Positions 52,401 through 63,097 of a DNA stretch of 64,000 nt are shown one piece after another. Positions within the stretch are counted from its first letter, which is position 1. Each line of letters starts with the position of its first letter. The notes below the pieces were generated by a model, which worked only from the letters and a program-made list of their open reading frames with translations, searched no databases and was not told the DNA's origin. Position numbers and translations under genes: made by a program. The stretch is from Ifrita kowaldi (Eukaryota > Chordata > Aves > Passeriformes > Cinclosomatidae): the NCBI GenBank assembly GCA_013398055.1, contig VZRS01010812.1, forward strand, positions 131,570 to 195,569, in the 5' to 3' direction.

Positions 52401-54537
52401 AGAAGTTGTAGCCTTCAAGTTTCTTTAGAATGAGAATCACTCCTTTGAAACGCTGCCTGCGCAGCAGTCCCTTGAGCTCCATCCCTGCTGTGGAATGCCA
52501 GATCAGCAGGATGCCAGGCTGTGCCCAGGAGGCCACATGGGCATTCCTGCGGGAGAGCAGGGAGCCTGTCCCAGGGCACTCAACGGGTTAAACGCACTGC
52601 AATATGCATTAAGCACATGTTTCAAGCCAGCAGGGTGCTAGTCTAAGATGTCCTCAAAGCCTAATTTGATAGATATTATGCCATATGCTGCTGCAAGTAG
52701 TTAGTAATAAAGAAAGTAAAATTTTTATGGATGAGCAAAACAGGAGCTCTTATGGATGGAGTGTTTTTAAATCAGGTGTATAATTTACGTACCGTCAGAC
52801 CACATGTAGAGTGCATTTCTCAATTGAACTTACGAGCAGATAGGAAGGCAGTTTCTTTTAATAAGCACTTCTTCAACTTATTGGCTCTACAATTACTTGC
52901 ACCAATTACCAGCAGCTGCTGCCTGTTTGGTGTTTTATCTTAGACAAGGAGTTACATTAGTTTCTAATCAACAAACCATTCAAGGACTCTTTAAAAATAT
53001 TGAAGTTTAATTTCCCCATTTATTTTGAATTAACTGAAATACTGGATATTTTCATTGTAGTACTTTGATTCTTCTTAGATTCTTCTCCAAACATAGATTT
53101 ACTGTTGTAACATTTAAATTTAAATGTCTATAAAGCCAAGAATATACATTATAACATATTTGATACAGGCATTTATATGCAGCATCAGTATTGGCCTTAT
53201 TAACAATATATGGTAGTTAATTTGCAGGTGATTTTTTGCCATAGAATGCATTATACTCCAAAACTTTCCTGACTTTTTCAAGTCTCTCAACTTGATTATT
53301 TACCTGTCTGACATACACTTAATAGAGCACTGGCTAATGTAGCAACAGAACAATTACCAGAGAAAGCAATTGAAAAAAAAAATAAAGGCACTATGTTACA
53401 AGAAGGAAGGATTTTTTCCCCTTTATCTCTAGATTTTCAAAATTATAGTTCTAGAAATTTCCAAACAACTTAATGGCACTTGAAAAACACCTTTCTATAA
53501 CAGGGAAAAAATGGTATTTCTTTTGTAGTTTTTCTTCCCAAATATCCAAGGGAGAAAGCAAGGAAAACAAGTAACTTAGAACTGTAAGTAGCAGAAGTAG
53601 CTGACAACCAAGATGTACTGTAATATCAGACTCAGGGAGCTTTTTCACAGAGAAGTAATATCTGGTGATAACATAAGGGGCTGCAGCGCACAGCTGCTGT
53701 TACAGAACAACAGCCTTCCTCACAGCAAATTCCTGGCAGACAACTGCCTTTCCTGGCAGAAAACTCTGTCTATTACAAAGAGAACAGTCAGGTAAGAACA
53801 AATAAATAAATAAAAACCCCACAACAAGACCAACCAAACCACACTACCACCACATTTTGTATTTAGACTCTTATTCCAATCATACTTTTGGAGTTTACTT
53901 TCTTAGTTATGGGGACATCCTTCACACTACACATGAGCCACATGGTGGGAACGCAAAATCTGGCCAGATGCCATTGGGACAGGCACCATTAGTGTTCAAT
54001 CCACTCCAGAGAGTACATCAGCCATAACAGGAGAGAAATCTTGCAACACAAGGCAACTTTGGGACAATTATCATGATGCCAGGTTTCGCACTCAGGAGAG
54101 AGAAGATGACAATTCAGTGAAGTCTTTCAGACCCATTGGTACTAAGGGATGTAAGTCCAAACCCAGTAAAAATATTTCACTTTCCCATTCACACAGAGTT
54201 TGCTATGATCATGCATTTCAGTTGTTTGAAGGAAATGAAGAAAAACCCTCATTATTCTTAGTTTTCCAAAATCACACACCAGGACATGCAAATCCTGTAC
54301 TTTCTTAAAATAATAGAACTAAACAGAGTACCCTAACTGTTTCCTCTTATTCTCTGTTGGAACATAAAAAATCAAGACTGCTAAGAAACCCAGAAAGTTC
54401 ATTGAAAGGAGCCTCAGGATCAATGCTTCATATAATAAAGGAGTCCTCTGTAAATATCAGGACATTACAACTATTGCCATAACCCAGTGCCAGAGGGGAT
54501 TTCTAGTATACTGGCTCCAAATAGAGACTTCAAACTA

Positions 54538-54660
54538 ATCATAGAATAAATTTGGTTCCAATAAACCTTGGGAAGTTATCTGACCCAACACTTGCACTCC
54601 CCAAAGCAAGGTCAACTTCAGACTTGGTTTTGAATTGAATTGCCCTGAAAATGCCAACAG
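54538..54660 (-). mobile_element. CR1 LINE 3' end fragment, reverse orientation
   Basis: Read on the plus strand, the segment begins with 'aatcatagaataaatttgg', the reverse complement of the CR1 terminal octamer region. It continues with 'aaccttgggaagttatctg' and 'gacccaacacttgcact', then 'aaagcaaggtcaactt', which match the order of blocks in the reverse complement of the CR1 3' end. Similarity fades near 54,660. The copy is heavily 5' truncated and has no coding remnant. I am fairly sure of CR1 and not of the subfamily. Confidence 0.7.
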
Positions 54661-55355
54661 AAAATGGGAAAATTATTCTGCAAATGAAAAAAAAAAACCT
54701 AGAAAATTCATAGCAAGTATCACTTGAAAACAGGTGATGAATCAACCTTCCATGCCTCAGAAGTTACTACTTTTATACCCTTCCTTCTTGTTCTTCTGCA
54801 AAATATGATTTAAAAAAAAGCTCTGAAAGGAAGGGGTCATTTTCTGGGATTTTACAGAACACAGGTAAATAATCAGGCCTTCTTCACTCTTCCAAAAATA
54901 ACAGCATTTTCCATAGAAGAGGAAGGTCCTAAGAGGAAGATCCTGCTGTCTCTCTACCACAGACAATTTAGTTTCTCCATCACACTACCAATGTATTAGA
55001 GCCACCCAAGACGATAAAGCATTTTCCTGTTAAAGTTTAGAAACAAAGACATCCATATTTTTATTGCAAATTCCTTTAACTCCTGCAGTTAAATTACAAA
55101 TTATCCGTGTTTTAATGTCATCTCTCACAGCTGGGAAAAATCTAACCCTCTCAGGACTCAATCAGATATTCACATCAATTTGTGTAATTAACACTAAGCT
55201 TAATATCTCTCTTAATTATGACTGCAAACACTTTCTTAAAATAAATCAAACTCACTAACTTAGAAAAACAAAACAAAGAAATCTAACACCACTTAAAAAT
55301 GACTCACATAAAGCTTTGAGAAGATTAATTCAAAGCCTCTTAGGCATTTAGAATT

Positions 55356-55409
55356 AAAAAAAGGAAAAAAGGAAAAAGAAGGAAAAAAAATAGAAAAAAA
55401 AAGAAAAGA
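55356..55409 (+). repeat. Polypurine tract
   Basis: Thirty-five consecutive purines (AAAGG and AAAAG units) are followed by one T and eighteen more purines. It is an A-rich simple repeat with potential for unusual DNA structure. Confidence 0.85.
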
Positions 55410-55461
55410 TCCAAAGATCCATAAAACCTGAGGTTCAAACTCCAGTAGGATCTGCTCGAGT

Positions 55462-55485
55462 TATTTGCTTGTATATTTGCTTGTA
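55462..55485 (+). repeat. Perfect 12-bp tandem duplication
   Basis: TATTTGCTTGTA occurs twice, head to tail and without mismatch. Confidence 0.9.
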
Positions 55486-58400
55486 TTCCTTCAAGGTGCA
55501 AGTACTACACCACCTCACCATGTGCCCCTAATTTATGAGGGCTTATTCCTGTCTTCCCATGGGTATTTCCTACTCCCACCCCAATGCACATGAGGGATTG
55601 GATAATATTCTTGGAAAAATACACAGGGTTCTCAAATGTTTCCTGAAAGAAAGGTGGTCCATCCCATTAGCAGAATTAAGGTCACCACATACATACTCTA
55701 CTACTCATAATTTACATTCCACCTGGTCTTCTGATAATATCCTAAGGAACAACACTATTTAAGCACACACACAGAGTATCCTGCAGAACACACACCAGGA
55801 GTGTGGCTGCTGGTGTCTCTGGATGATGCATTAGGGCATTCAGAGAATTGTATGAGGATCTTACCCTCTCCCTGGATCAAATCTATAAAATGCCAAGCAC
55901 TCATTATGCACAATCCTCTAAGCACATTAGTCATCCTTGGGAATATACATCTACAACATAATGAATTTCTGGCATATCTATAATTACAAAAATTGTTTTT
56001 TTAGAGTTATGCTTGTAGTGAATGTGGACATTACTGTAAACAAAAGGAAACAAAGAAAATATCCCTGATGTCACTGATCTCTCACAGCTCCACAGCAGTA
56101 CCTGAGCGTTGGCATCACCTTACTGCACAACACACCTCTGGTTATTCAATTACACACAGCACAGATCCTTAAAGGCACAGAATTAACTGCGCTGTGTGAC
56201 GCATCACAGAAAACGTTGCCAGTTGAAAGGGACCCATGGTCAAAGCAATGCTGTTTAGTTTAAAGCAGCTGTATCCTGCAGCCTTAGACCTTGCTCTCGA
56301 GCAGAGACAGTGATGTCTTTAGCTAATTAAGGACCTCATTCTGTGAGCTCTTTGCCTGCCATACATCCAGCAGCCAGGGTCAGCAAGCAGGAACATCTGA
56401 AACTATAGCAATACAAACTATATTCTAGATTAAAGTCTTTCCCCGTGCAATATCAAAGGCATACAGATATTTTTTCAAAATTAAAATCAATTATGGTTAC
56501 TTCAATCAAGAAACAAAATGCAGAAATGACCAAGGCATCCAAATAACAGCTGGAGTGGACTCCTGCCTGTCAAGGTCCTTCCTCTTAGCCATTTAATCCC
56601 CAAAAAGAAGCAGTAGTTCAATCTGCTGCTTGTTTTTCACATAGTAAACTTGCTTTTATAAGAAAGCAGTTATTTAGACGTTCCTTACAATGGCGCTTAA
56701 ATTTTTTCTCTCGATCATCTTAGTCTGGATAGGGGCAAAGAAGTTGTATCATTTAGCAATTCCCAAGCACCAGACAATATCTGGAAAATAAAATGTAACA
56801 TCCTTTAATGTTTTAGTATTACTTAGCCCTTAAAAAAATGGATACAACAACACTAGTCATTCCTCCCATTATCCTAAAATTGGACTATTCACCATGACAG
56901 AAATAAAGCCTTACTTTCAGTTATTCACACAAAATTACTTGATCTCTTCCTAGACTAAGATATTATCTTTACTGGTCATCTAATAAGACAAATTTTAAAT
57001 CTTCTAAAACAGTGGAGTATCCCATTCAATTCTCAGCTATAAAACTTAAGATTCAGGCTCCCAGAAATACTAGAGCTTCTCAGACAAACTCCTAAACTAC
57101 CAGAAGACCACCCAAAACTGAGCCCCCAAAAAAGTCCTTCTTTTTAGTACAACAGATGATAGTGTTGAGGCCATGAGAGAAAAGAGATTAAGAATTCTCT
57201 TTTGTGTTTCTCTACAGATTTGACTTAGGACTAAGACCAAGTCTACTGGATCTCATTGAGTAACTGTGCTCTGAAAGGAAGCATAAAAAGAATAAAAAGA
57301 GGGATGAATGGAAGGGGCATATCAAGCTTTAAAGTCTCCATTCATTTCTGTCTCCTTCCTACAAGCTCTCTTAAAATGCACATCTCAAGTTCCTCAAGAA
57401 AAGGAAAAAACCCAAACAACAAAACCCCTCACAGCTCTTGAGGAAAGAAAATGTTTGTTCATGAACTTTGTTTTTACAACAGCAGCAGAAATGGAGTGGT
57501 CATTTCTTATACAACAAACACATTTGTTTCTTTACCAAATGGTACCTTTAGAGTTCATGTAATCACACCCAGCAGGGCTCCAGCTGCCCAAGGTGGGCAC
57601 GAGAGGGTTCACTGCCATGAGCAAAGGCCACTCTCCAGTTACTTTCAGTATCTGCACTAACCTATATCCACATGCGGTGGCTAAGGGCTACTTTGTGAAT
57701 GCAAGGAAATGAAATAAACCACAATTTATGGACTTCAGTACTTGGTTAAATTCAAGGTGATTCTTCTTACCACTGCCTTTTTTATTTTTAAGCACACATC
57801 TATGATTCTTTTCATTGCCAGAATTAATGTGCACTGCATATAATGTGTTGTAAAGCACGCAGTGCATCATTTCCACCTCCTACTCAGAGCCATTTTAACC
57901 ATAATCTCAGTATTTGGGTAGCTCTGTTAATTAACAAACTACTATTACTGGAAAGATGAGATTTGCACATTATTTCAAGTAGGCTTTAACAGTCTTTGGA
58001 AAATAACTACTGAATTTGTTAGCAGTTTGTACTATTTTAAGAAGAAAAAACTTACATGATTTTTCAGAAGTCTAGAAACTGAGATGATCAATAATTTAAT
58101 TAAAAACTGTATTTGTATTTATGACAAGTTGGCTTTAGTTGTTTATTTTGTTTTGCTTGTTTTTAAAATAAACTTTGGGCCATCTTCATAGACCGTTTGT
58201 AATAATTGATCCTGGGTTAGAGCACCAGAGTTTCTGACACTTCCTCTCCTTACCATTCCAAGCTGTGGCCTCATTTCAACTACTGGTGAAGATACAAAAG
58301 CAATGGTAAATTCTATTATCAGATTGCATGTACCTGGAACAACAAATCCAGGGACAGCCATGCAACAAGGTTCATACCCCTTATTTGAGCAGTCATCTAA

Positions 58401-61400
58401 CAAGAAACCGTAAAGCAGTTAGAACTATAACCTTTTTCATACCCTCATAAGCAAATGATGTCATAATTTCCTCACTGCTCAATGACCCCCAGGTTTTCAC
58501 AGTAGAAGAACAAGTTTGATTTCACCCACAAGTTGTTCAAAACAAAGAAGACACCAGGTTTAAGCTTTTTTTGCATTCAGACTGTACAATGGGCTTTATC
58601 CAAGAGAAAAGGGAAAAGGTAGCATTGGAAAGTACTTTCATAATGGTCTATTCATTTCTCACTGTACTTTGTCAAAGGCGGTAGAGGTGAAAAGCTAATT
58701 AATTTATCTTAAGGAAAATAAAGGACTATAGCAGTATTTATTTGTTTATCCTACAGATTTGTAATACAGGATAATTGTGGGATTGTCATTACTCTCAAGG
58801 CAGGAATGCAATACATTCACATGTTACCATTGCATCAGAGTATTATTCTGTACTGTTCTGAATAAGAAAAATGTGGCCATCATACAACAGATTTTAATTT
58901 TAAAAATCACATTTTAATCTCGCATATTGATTTCTCAACCCACCATATACAACTTGTCTCATCACTGACTCCTGTCTGACTGCAGCAAGCTCCTAGAAGG
59001 CCAAGCACAGGCCCCTGAACACACGGTTCTAGTGCTGACTGATGGGAATATCAGTTAAAACCTGGACTGCAAAAATCACAGCCAACACATTTAGAGAGTC
59101 CCTGCTTTCCTTCATCATCACCCTTATAGTTTCCATGCCGATTCTCCAAGACTCAGATCTCACAGTTTTCATCACAAAGTTTAGATTCCTCAGGACCCTC
59201 AGAATGGTTTCAGGGCCGAGTATGCTTCCAAAGATCATATTTTTAGAGAGTTAGAATTACACAGAACTCCAGAATACATTAAAACCAGCACCAGATCATT
59301 TCTTCTAGGTATCTCTTCCTACATTTTGTATCTAAAAGCAGAGCTTTGGTGGACACAACAGCATTTGTGATCTTAAGGCAAAATAAGTTGCCAAAAGAAT
59401 GACGGAAAGCCTTCCATATTAAAGTCATAATTCGAAACAAACATTGTAGCCAAATTTCCATTATGGAATAACACTCCACTCCCTGCCTTCCCCTCCTCCC
59501 CCGAGCTGCAGATACCCTTTGCAAAATTGGTATTAGTAATACAAAGAATAAAATACTTAAGAAAGAAAGAAAAAGAGGGTTACAAACATGATTCTAAAAT
59601 GTGCCATAAGCTTCTAATGGGAAAAAATAAACAAAAAAGAAAGTGTTTAGTAAGATAAAACAAAATACACAGAAGACACACAAAAGAAGGTATTCTGCCT
59701 CCTCATATAAACAATACATATATTCAAATTTGTCCAGAATTAGATCCTGCAGGCATTAAGAAAACCAGTCTCATTAAGACAAGTACAAGAAAAACTATAT
59801 TGAGTCATAAAACTCATTAAAATAAAGTCAGTTAATACTGCTCATTCAGAACCCAAGAAACTGTGCCTTTTTAGCTGCAACTTTGTGGGCCCTATAAATG
59901 CACTTATTCTAAATTAAAACCTTTTTGTGTGTTTAATTTCTTTTACTTTGCAATATCATAAACCATCTAGTTGTCAAAAATCACTTTGTAGGAAACAAAT
60001 GAGCTTGGAAATTTAGCGTGGTAAGAACAGATTGTTGAAGCTGCAGTCACTCAACATATACTTAGTCACAGGTACAGCAACTATAATACACACAATAATA
60101 TATACAGTTGTTCATGATTTTAGAAGACAGAAAGCTTTTTCACATCGTGTCCATTTTAATTAACCTTTTCATTAAAAAAAAATTCCAGCTGTTAACCAAA
60201 GGTTACAAGAATATCAAATTCTGAAACATCCTCATGGTTTTTCTGGCACTGTGTAACCATTAAGATATTTAATCAAGCTATCATGCACCATTACTGAGTG
60301 CACAAGTAGTGAGATATTCATTTGGGCTACATATGAACTACTATTATAGAAACCTTATTTATACAACAACCACTCCTCTGTCTCTTTGTCTTAAAGTCAC
60401 CTTAAGAAGCTCACTTGTATTAGAGGCATAAAATAAAAAAGAAAGCATCAGGTACATTACCCAAATGCTGCTGTTGGAGGCATAGCTCCCAGGAAAGCAA
60501 CACCTTACCCAGGGACAGAGGCAGAACTTTTTTCCAGCCCAGCTGCGCTGCTGCTCCCAGGAGCGGGAGGACATCACTCCATAGCATAGCCAGCATGAGC
60601 AACTCCTGGGGCTGGAACTCACTCCAGACACAAAAAACAGCTCGTTCTACCATCCCTTCTTCTAACAACACTCTTGACTAATTTAGCTGAAAAGCTTCAG
60701 AACACGTTTGCTCCCTCTCTTTTGGTAGCTTACTTGTGAAGGCTGCTTGGTTTTAAACAAAATTCTTCCCAGCTGGGGTATGCTAATCACTGCTGGAGGA
60801 ACAATACTCAGCTGATACCTGGGGCTCTGATGCAATTTACCTGTGCAGTCAGGTGCTGAAATCAGGCATCCTGCTTCCCATTCCATCTAACAGCTGCAGA
60901 TCTTCCATTTACATCCCCTGCTCACAAAAACAGGCACAGGAAAGTTTTCTTTTGAAGACACACAGGAACACAAATTCATTCTTAATGTGACCATACCAAG
61001 TGTGATGTATTTATATCAGGGATATAACCCAATATCGTTGTTGTCATTGGATTCAGGCTTCCCAGTAAGGTTTTAAGAAAAGTAGTGAGATACTATTCAG
61101 TATAAAACTCAAAAAAAAGTAAATAAACGTAATCTGGCTTTATGCCATAATAGCTGTCATCATTCTCATTAAGAACTTGGTCCACCACCTAGAGTTCCTC
61201 TAGGAGCTCTATAATCAGGATGGATAAATTCATATTCTGTGCTACACAGAAGACGAAAGACAAAAACCAATGCACACAGAAGTATCAGCTTATTGAAAAA
61301 CTGGACAAATTGCTTTCACCTGTGCGATTCACACACCACCCTCTATAAATATACAGAAGTTCTGCATCTAAAAACATGGTTCTGATATAAACCACAAACC

Positions 61401-62165
61401 ACTTTCATTCCATCCAACAAATAAAAGGGAGTTTTGGAGAGGTTTATTATACTCAGCGATGCTCGTTAAAGCTTATTTAAAGTTGCGTTCCTAGAGCAAC
61501 TCTTAATTCTCCAGTACACACTGGCTAGTGAGATAAGGGTGGCAAGATTAATATTGTTCACATAAACAATAAAGGAAAACACATAGATTCAACAATTTCC
61601 TATCAATATCAAATGAGTTTATCAAATTATAAACTCATCCTGAACACAAAAAGCAGATATCCTTAATATTAAAATACATTCAACTCTGCTATTTCTCCTT
61701 AGAGGGCCCTGGAGTATGAGAGAAGTCTCATTGGAAGAGTCAATACCAATTCCTGAGGTGAGATGCTACACGAGACATAAACTTGCTTTTCCTCTTGCAG
61801 GCAGATGAAACCTTGCCGAGTCACAAATACTCAAAACTCCCTCCTTAAATTTCTCCCTACATCCAGGTTCCTCTTCTGATTAAAAACAGTGACCATTCTA
61901 CAGGCCACTTTTTGTCTGCATCAGCAAAATAAGTTACTCTTGTCCTTCATCCACTTCAAAACCACAGAAATAGCAGAATTATTAAACTGTTTATGCTCAT
62001 GTTTAGTTTTAAAATAACACAGGAAGCCTGGATGCCAGACAGCAAAGAGCAAAGCAGGTCATTAATATTGCAGACATTCCCAAGCCACACTATCATTTTG
62101 TTGCAACATCTCCACGTCCATTGGAGCCCCCCTAGGGTAAGCAGTACGGACTGAATAGTTTAACA

Positions 62166-62420
62166 AAGCAAACACCCGGGTACTGCCAGGAGGAGAATGA
62201 AAAAGTGAAGTTTCATCGCCTCCTCCAAAATCTGTCCCCGGTTAACGTTACATTTGCCAACAGCGACACCCGGTGGCACCGCGCGGCTCCGGGCTGGCCC
62301 TCGCTCCCGCACACGGAAATTCCCTCCTTCCCAAGGTAAATCCTCGTGTATCGCCGCTGGAATATCCTTAGTGCGTACTTTTTTAGTCCTGTTTGGTATC
62401 TCAAATTAAAGCGAACACGA
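62166..62420 (+). promoter_or_regulatory. CpG-dense cluster, possible promoter or first exon
   Basis: About 20 CpG dinucleotides fall within some 250 bases, by hand count, whereas most of the window is strongly CpG-poor. The densest part is 62,220-62,360, with CCGCGCGG and two further CCGG sites. On the plus strand CCCAAG|GTAAAT at 62,335/62,336 is a good splice-donor match, so a noncoding or 5'-untranslated first exon could end there. There is no clear TATA box. The open frame of about 108 codons on the opposite strand matches no family I know and probably reflects the GC content. Alternatives are an enhancer or a GC-rich repeat remnant. The cluster is shorter than a typical housekeeping CpG island. 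Confidence 0.4.
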
Positions 62421-62899
62421 TGTCGCCTGAGAGTATGTGAGATGTATATACAGGCTTTGCAAACTGCAGCAGGACTGGGCCTGCGAAGATCTCTTGGCTC
62501 TTGCTTGCACTCCAAATTGTCCAAAATTAAACGTTTCATGCAGAAAGTTGGGACATGAGCTCAGTGCAAAATTTCTGCAACTGGACATAATTATTTTAGT
62601 CAACTACACTCGTGCAAAAAGCAGCTATGCACAGTAATTAAAAAAGAATTATTTTGGTTTCTAGTAGTTGGAGATAATTGCATAAATATTGTTCCAATTT
62701 TAAAAATAAAATAAATAATATCAAGAATACTCTTTTTACACTAGTATTTATCCACTAAAGTAGTTAAGGTGTATTATTTTCTTTTCATACTGTTTTTAAC
62801 ACACAGAGTTCCATGCTATGTATGGATCTTATGCAAATGCTCTTTGATTTCAAATGAGATTTTGCATACTAAGGAGTCTATTTTCCCATCAATGCAGAA
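62421..62899. other. AT-rich spacer between CpG cluster and palindromes
   Basis: No gene is recognisable. CpG density falls off quickly and the sequence becomes AT-rich again. Confidence 0.6.
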
Positions 62900-62956
62900 G
62901 AGATTTACGCACATAAGTCCCATTACCATTAATGGGACTCACCCACATAAATCCCC
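62900..62956. repeat. Imperfect palindrome, probable ancient repeat
   Basis: The core AGTCCCATTA (62,916-62,925) and its exact reverse complement TAATGGGACT (62,930-62,939) flank a four-base loop. Outside the core the arms match again (GATTTA against TAAATC at the same offset) after a diverged segment of about eight bases, so the whole palindrome has arms of some 26 bases. The core and its flanking ACGCACATAA/CCCACATAA words recall a palindromic dispersed repeat widespread in reptile and bird genomes. That link is from memory and no family name is claimed. Confidence 0.6.
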
Positions 62957-63020
62957 TGCACATTGATAGACCTTTAGGATTTACATTGAAATGGGTCCTT
63001 TAGAGCCATTACAACGTCAA

Positions 63021-63097
63021 CCTTTTGCCAGGATTTTGCGTATTAACAATACTAAGCAATACGTGGCAATCTTAATGTGTAAAATCCTAGCAAAAGG
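63021..63097 (+). other. 77-nt hairpin resembling a microRNA precursor
   Basis: The left arm (63,021-63,046, starting CCTTTTGCCAGGATTTT) pairs with the right arm (63,072-63,097, ending AAAATCCTAGCAAAAGG) around a 25-base loop. Of 26 positions, 22 are Watson-Crick pairs and 3 would be G-U wobbles if transcribed from the plus strand. One C-A mismatch lies nine positions from the base. The size and the near-continuous stem fit an animal pre-miRNA. I recognise no known microRNA in it. The nearby palindrome makes an origin in an ancient inverted-repeat element plausible. No transcription signal is evident. Confidence 0.5.

Larger units (their letters stand above)
46232..54537. other. Noncoding sequence with conserved-looking segments
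   Basis: No gene is recognisable. The longest open frame in the window (147 codons, 47,200-47,643, plus strand) lies here. It has no family resemblance and is close to the length expected by chance. Stretches at 47,800-48,080, 48,900-49,390, 52,200-52,330 and 52,600-52,940 are repeat-free and rich in ATTA/TAAT, CAAT and CAGCTG words, as enhancers often are. A GC-richer piece at 52,440-52,590 could be an old repeat. Confidence 0.55.
54661..62165. other. Noncoding sequence with one weak exon candidate
   Basis: No gene can be named. An open minus-strand frame at 58,143-58,403 carries a plausible acceptor and an internal donor (see findings), but no family resemblance. A pair of opposed open frames at 59,029-59,254 is likewise unidentified. 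A GC-richer stretch at 60,440-60,640 and the repeat-free stretch 56,080-56,420 are the other departures from plain AT-rich spacer. Confidence 0.55.

Noticed and set aside
55428..55450. tRNA B-box-like GGTTCAAACTCC
   Set aside because: The spacing and final bases do not fit the B box, and no A box or cloverleaf is visible. It is not a tRNA or tRNA-derived SINE.
62213..62539. 108-codon minus-strand frame over the CpG cluster
   Set aside because: GC-rich sequence lowers stop frequency. The arginine-rich peptide has no family resemblance, and the better splice signal is on the opposite strand.
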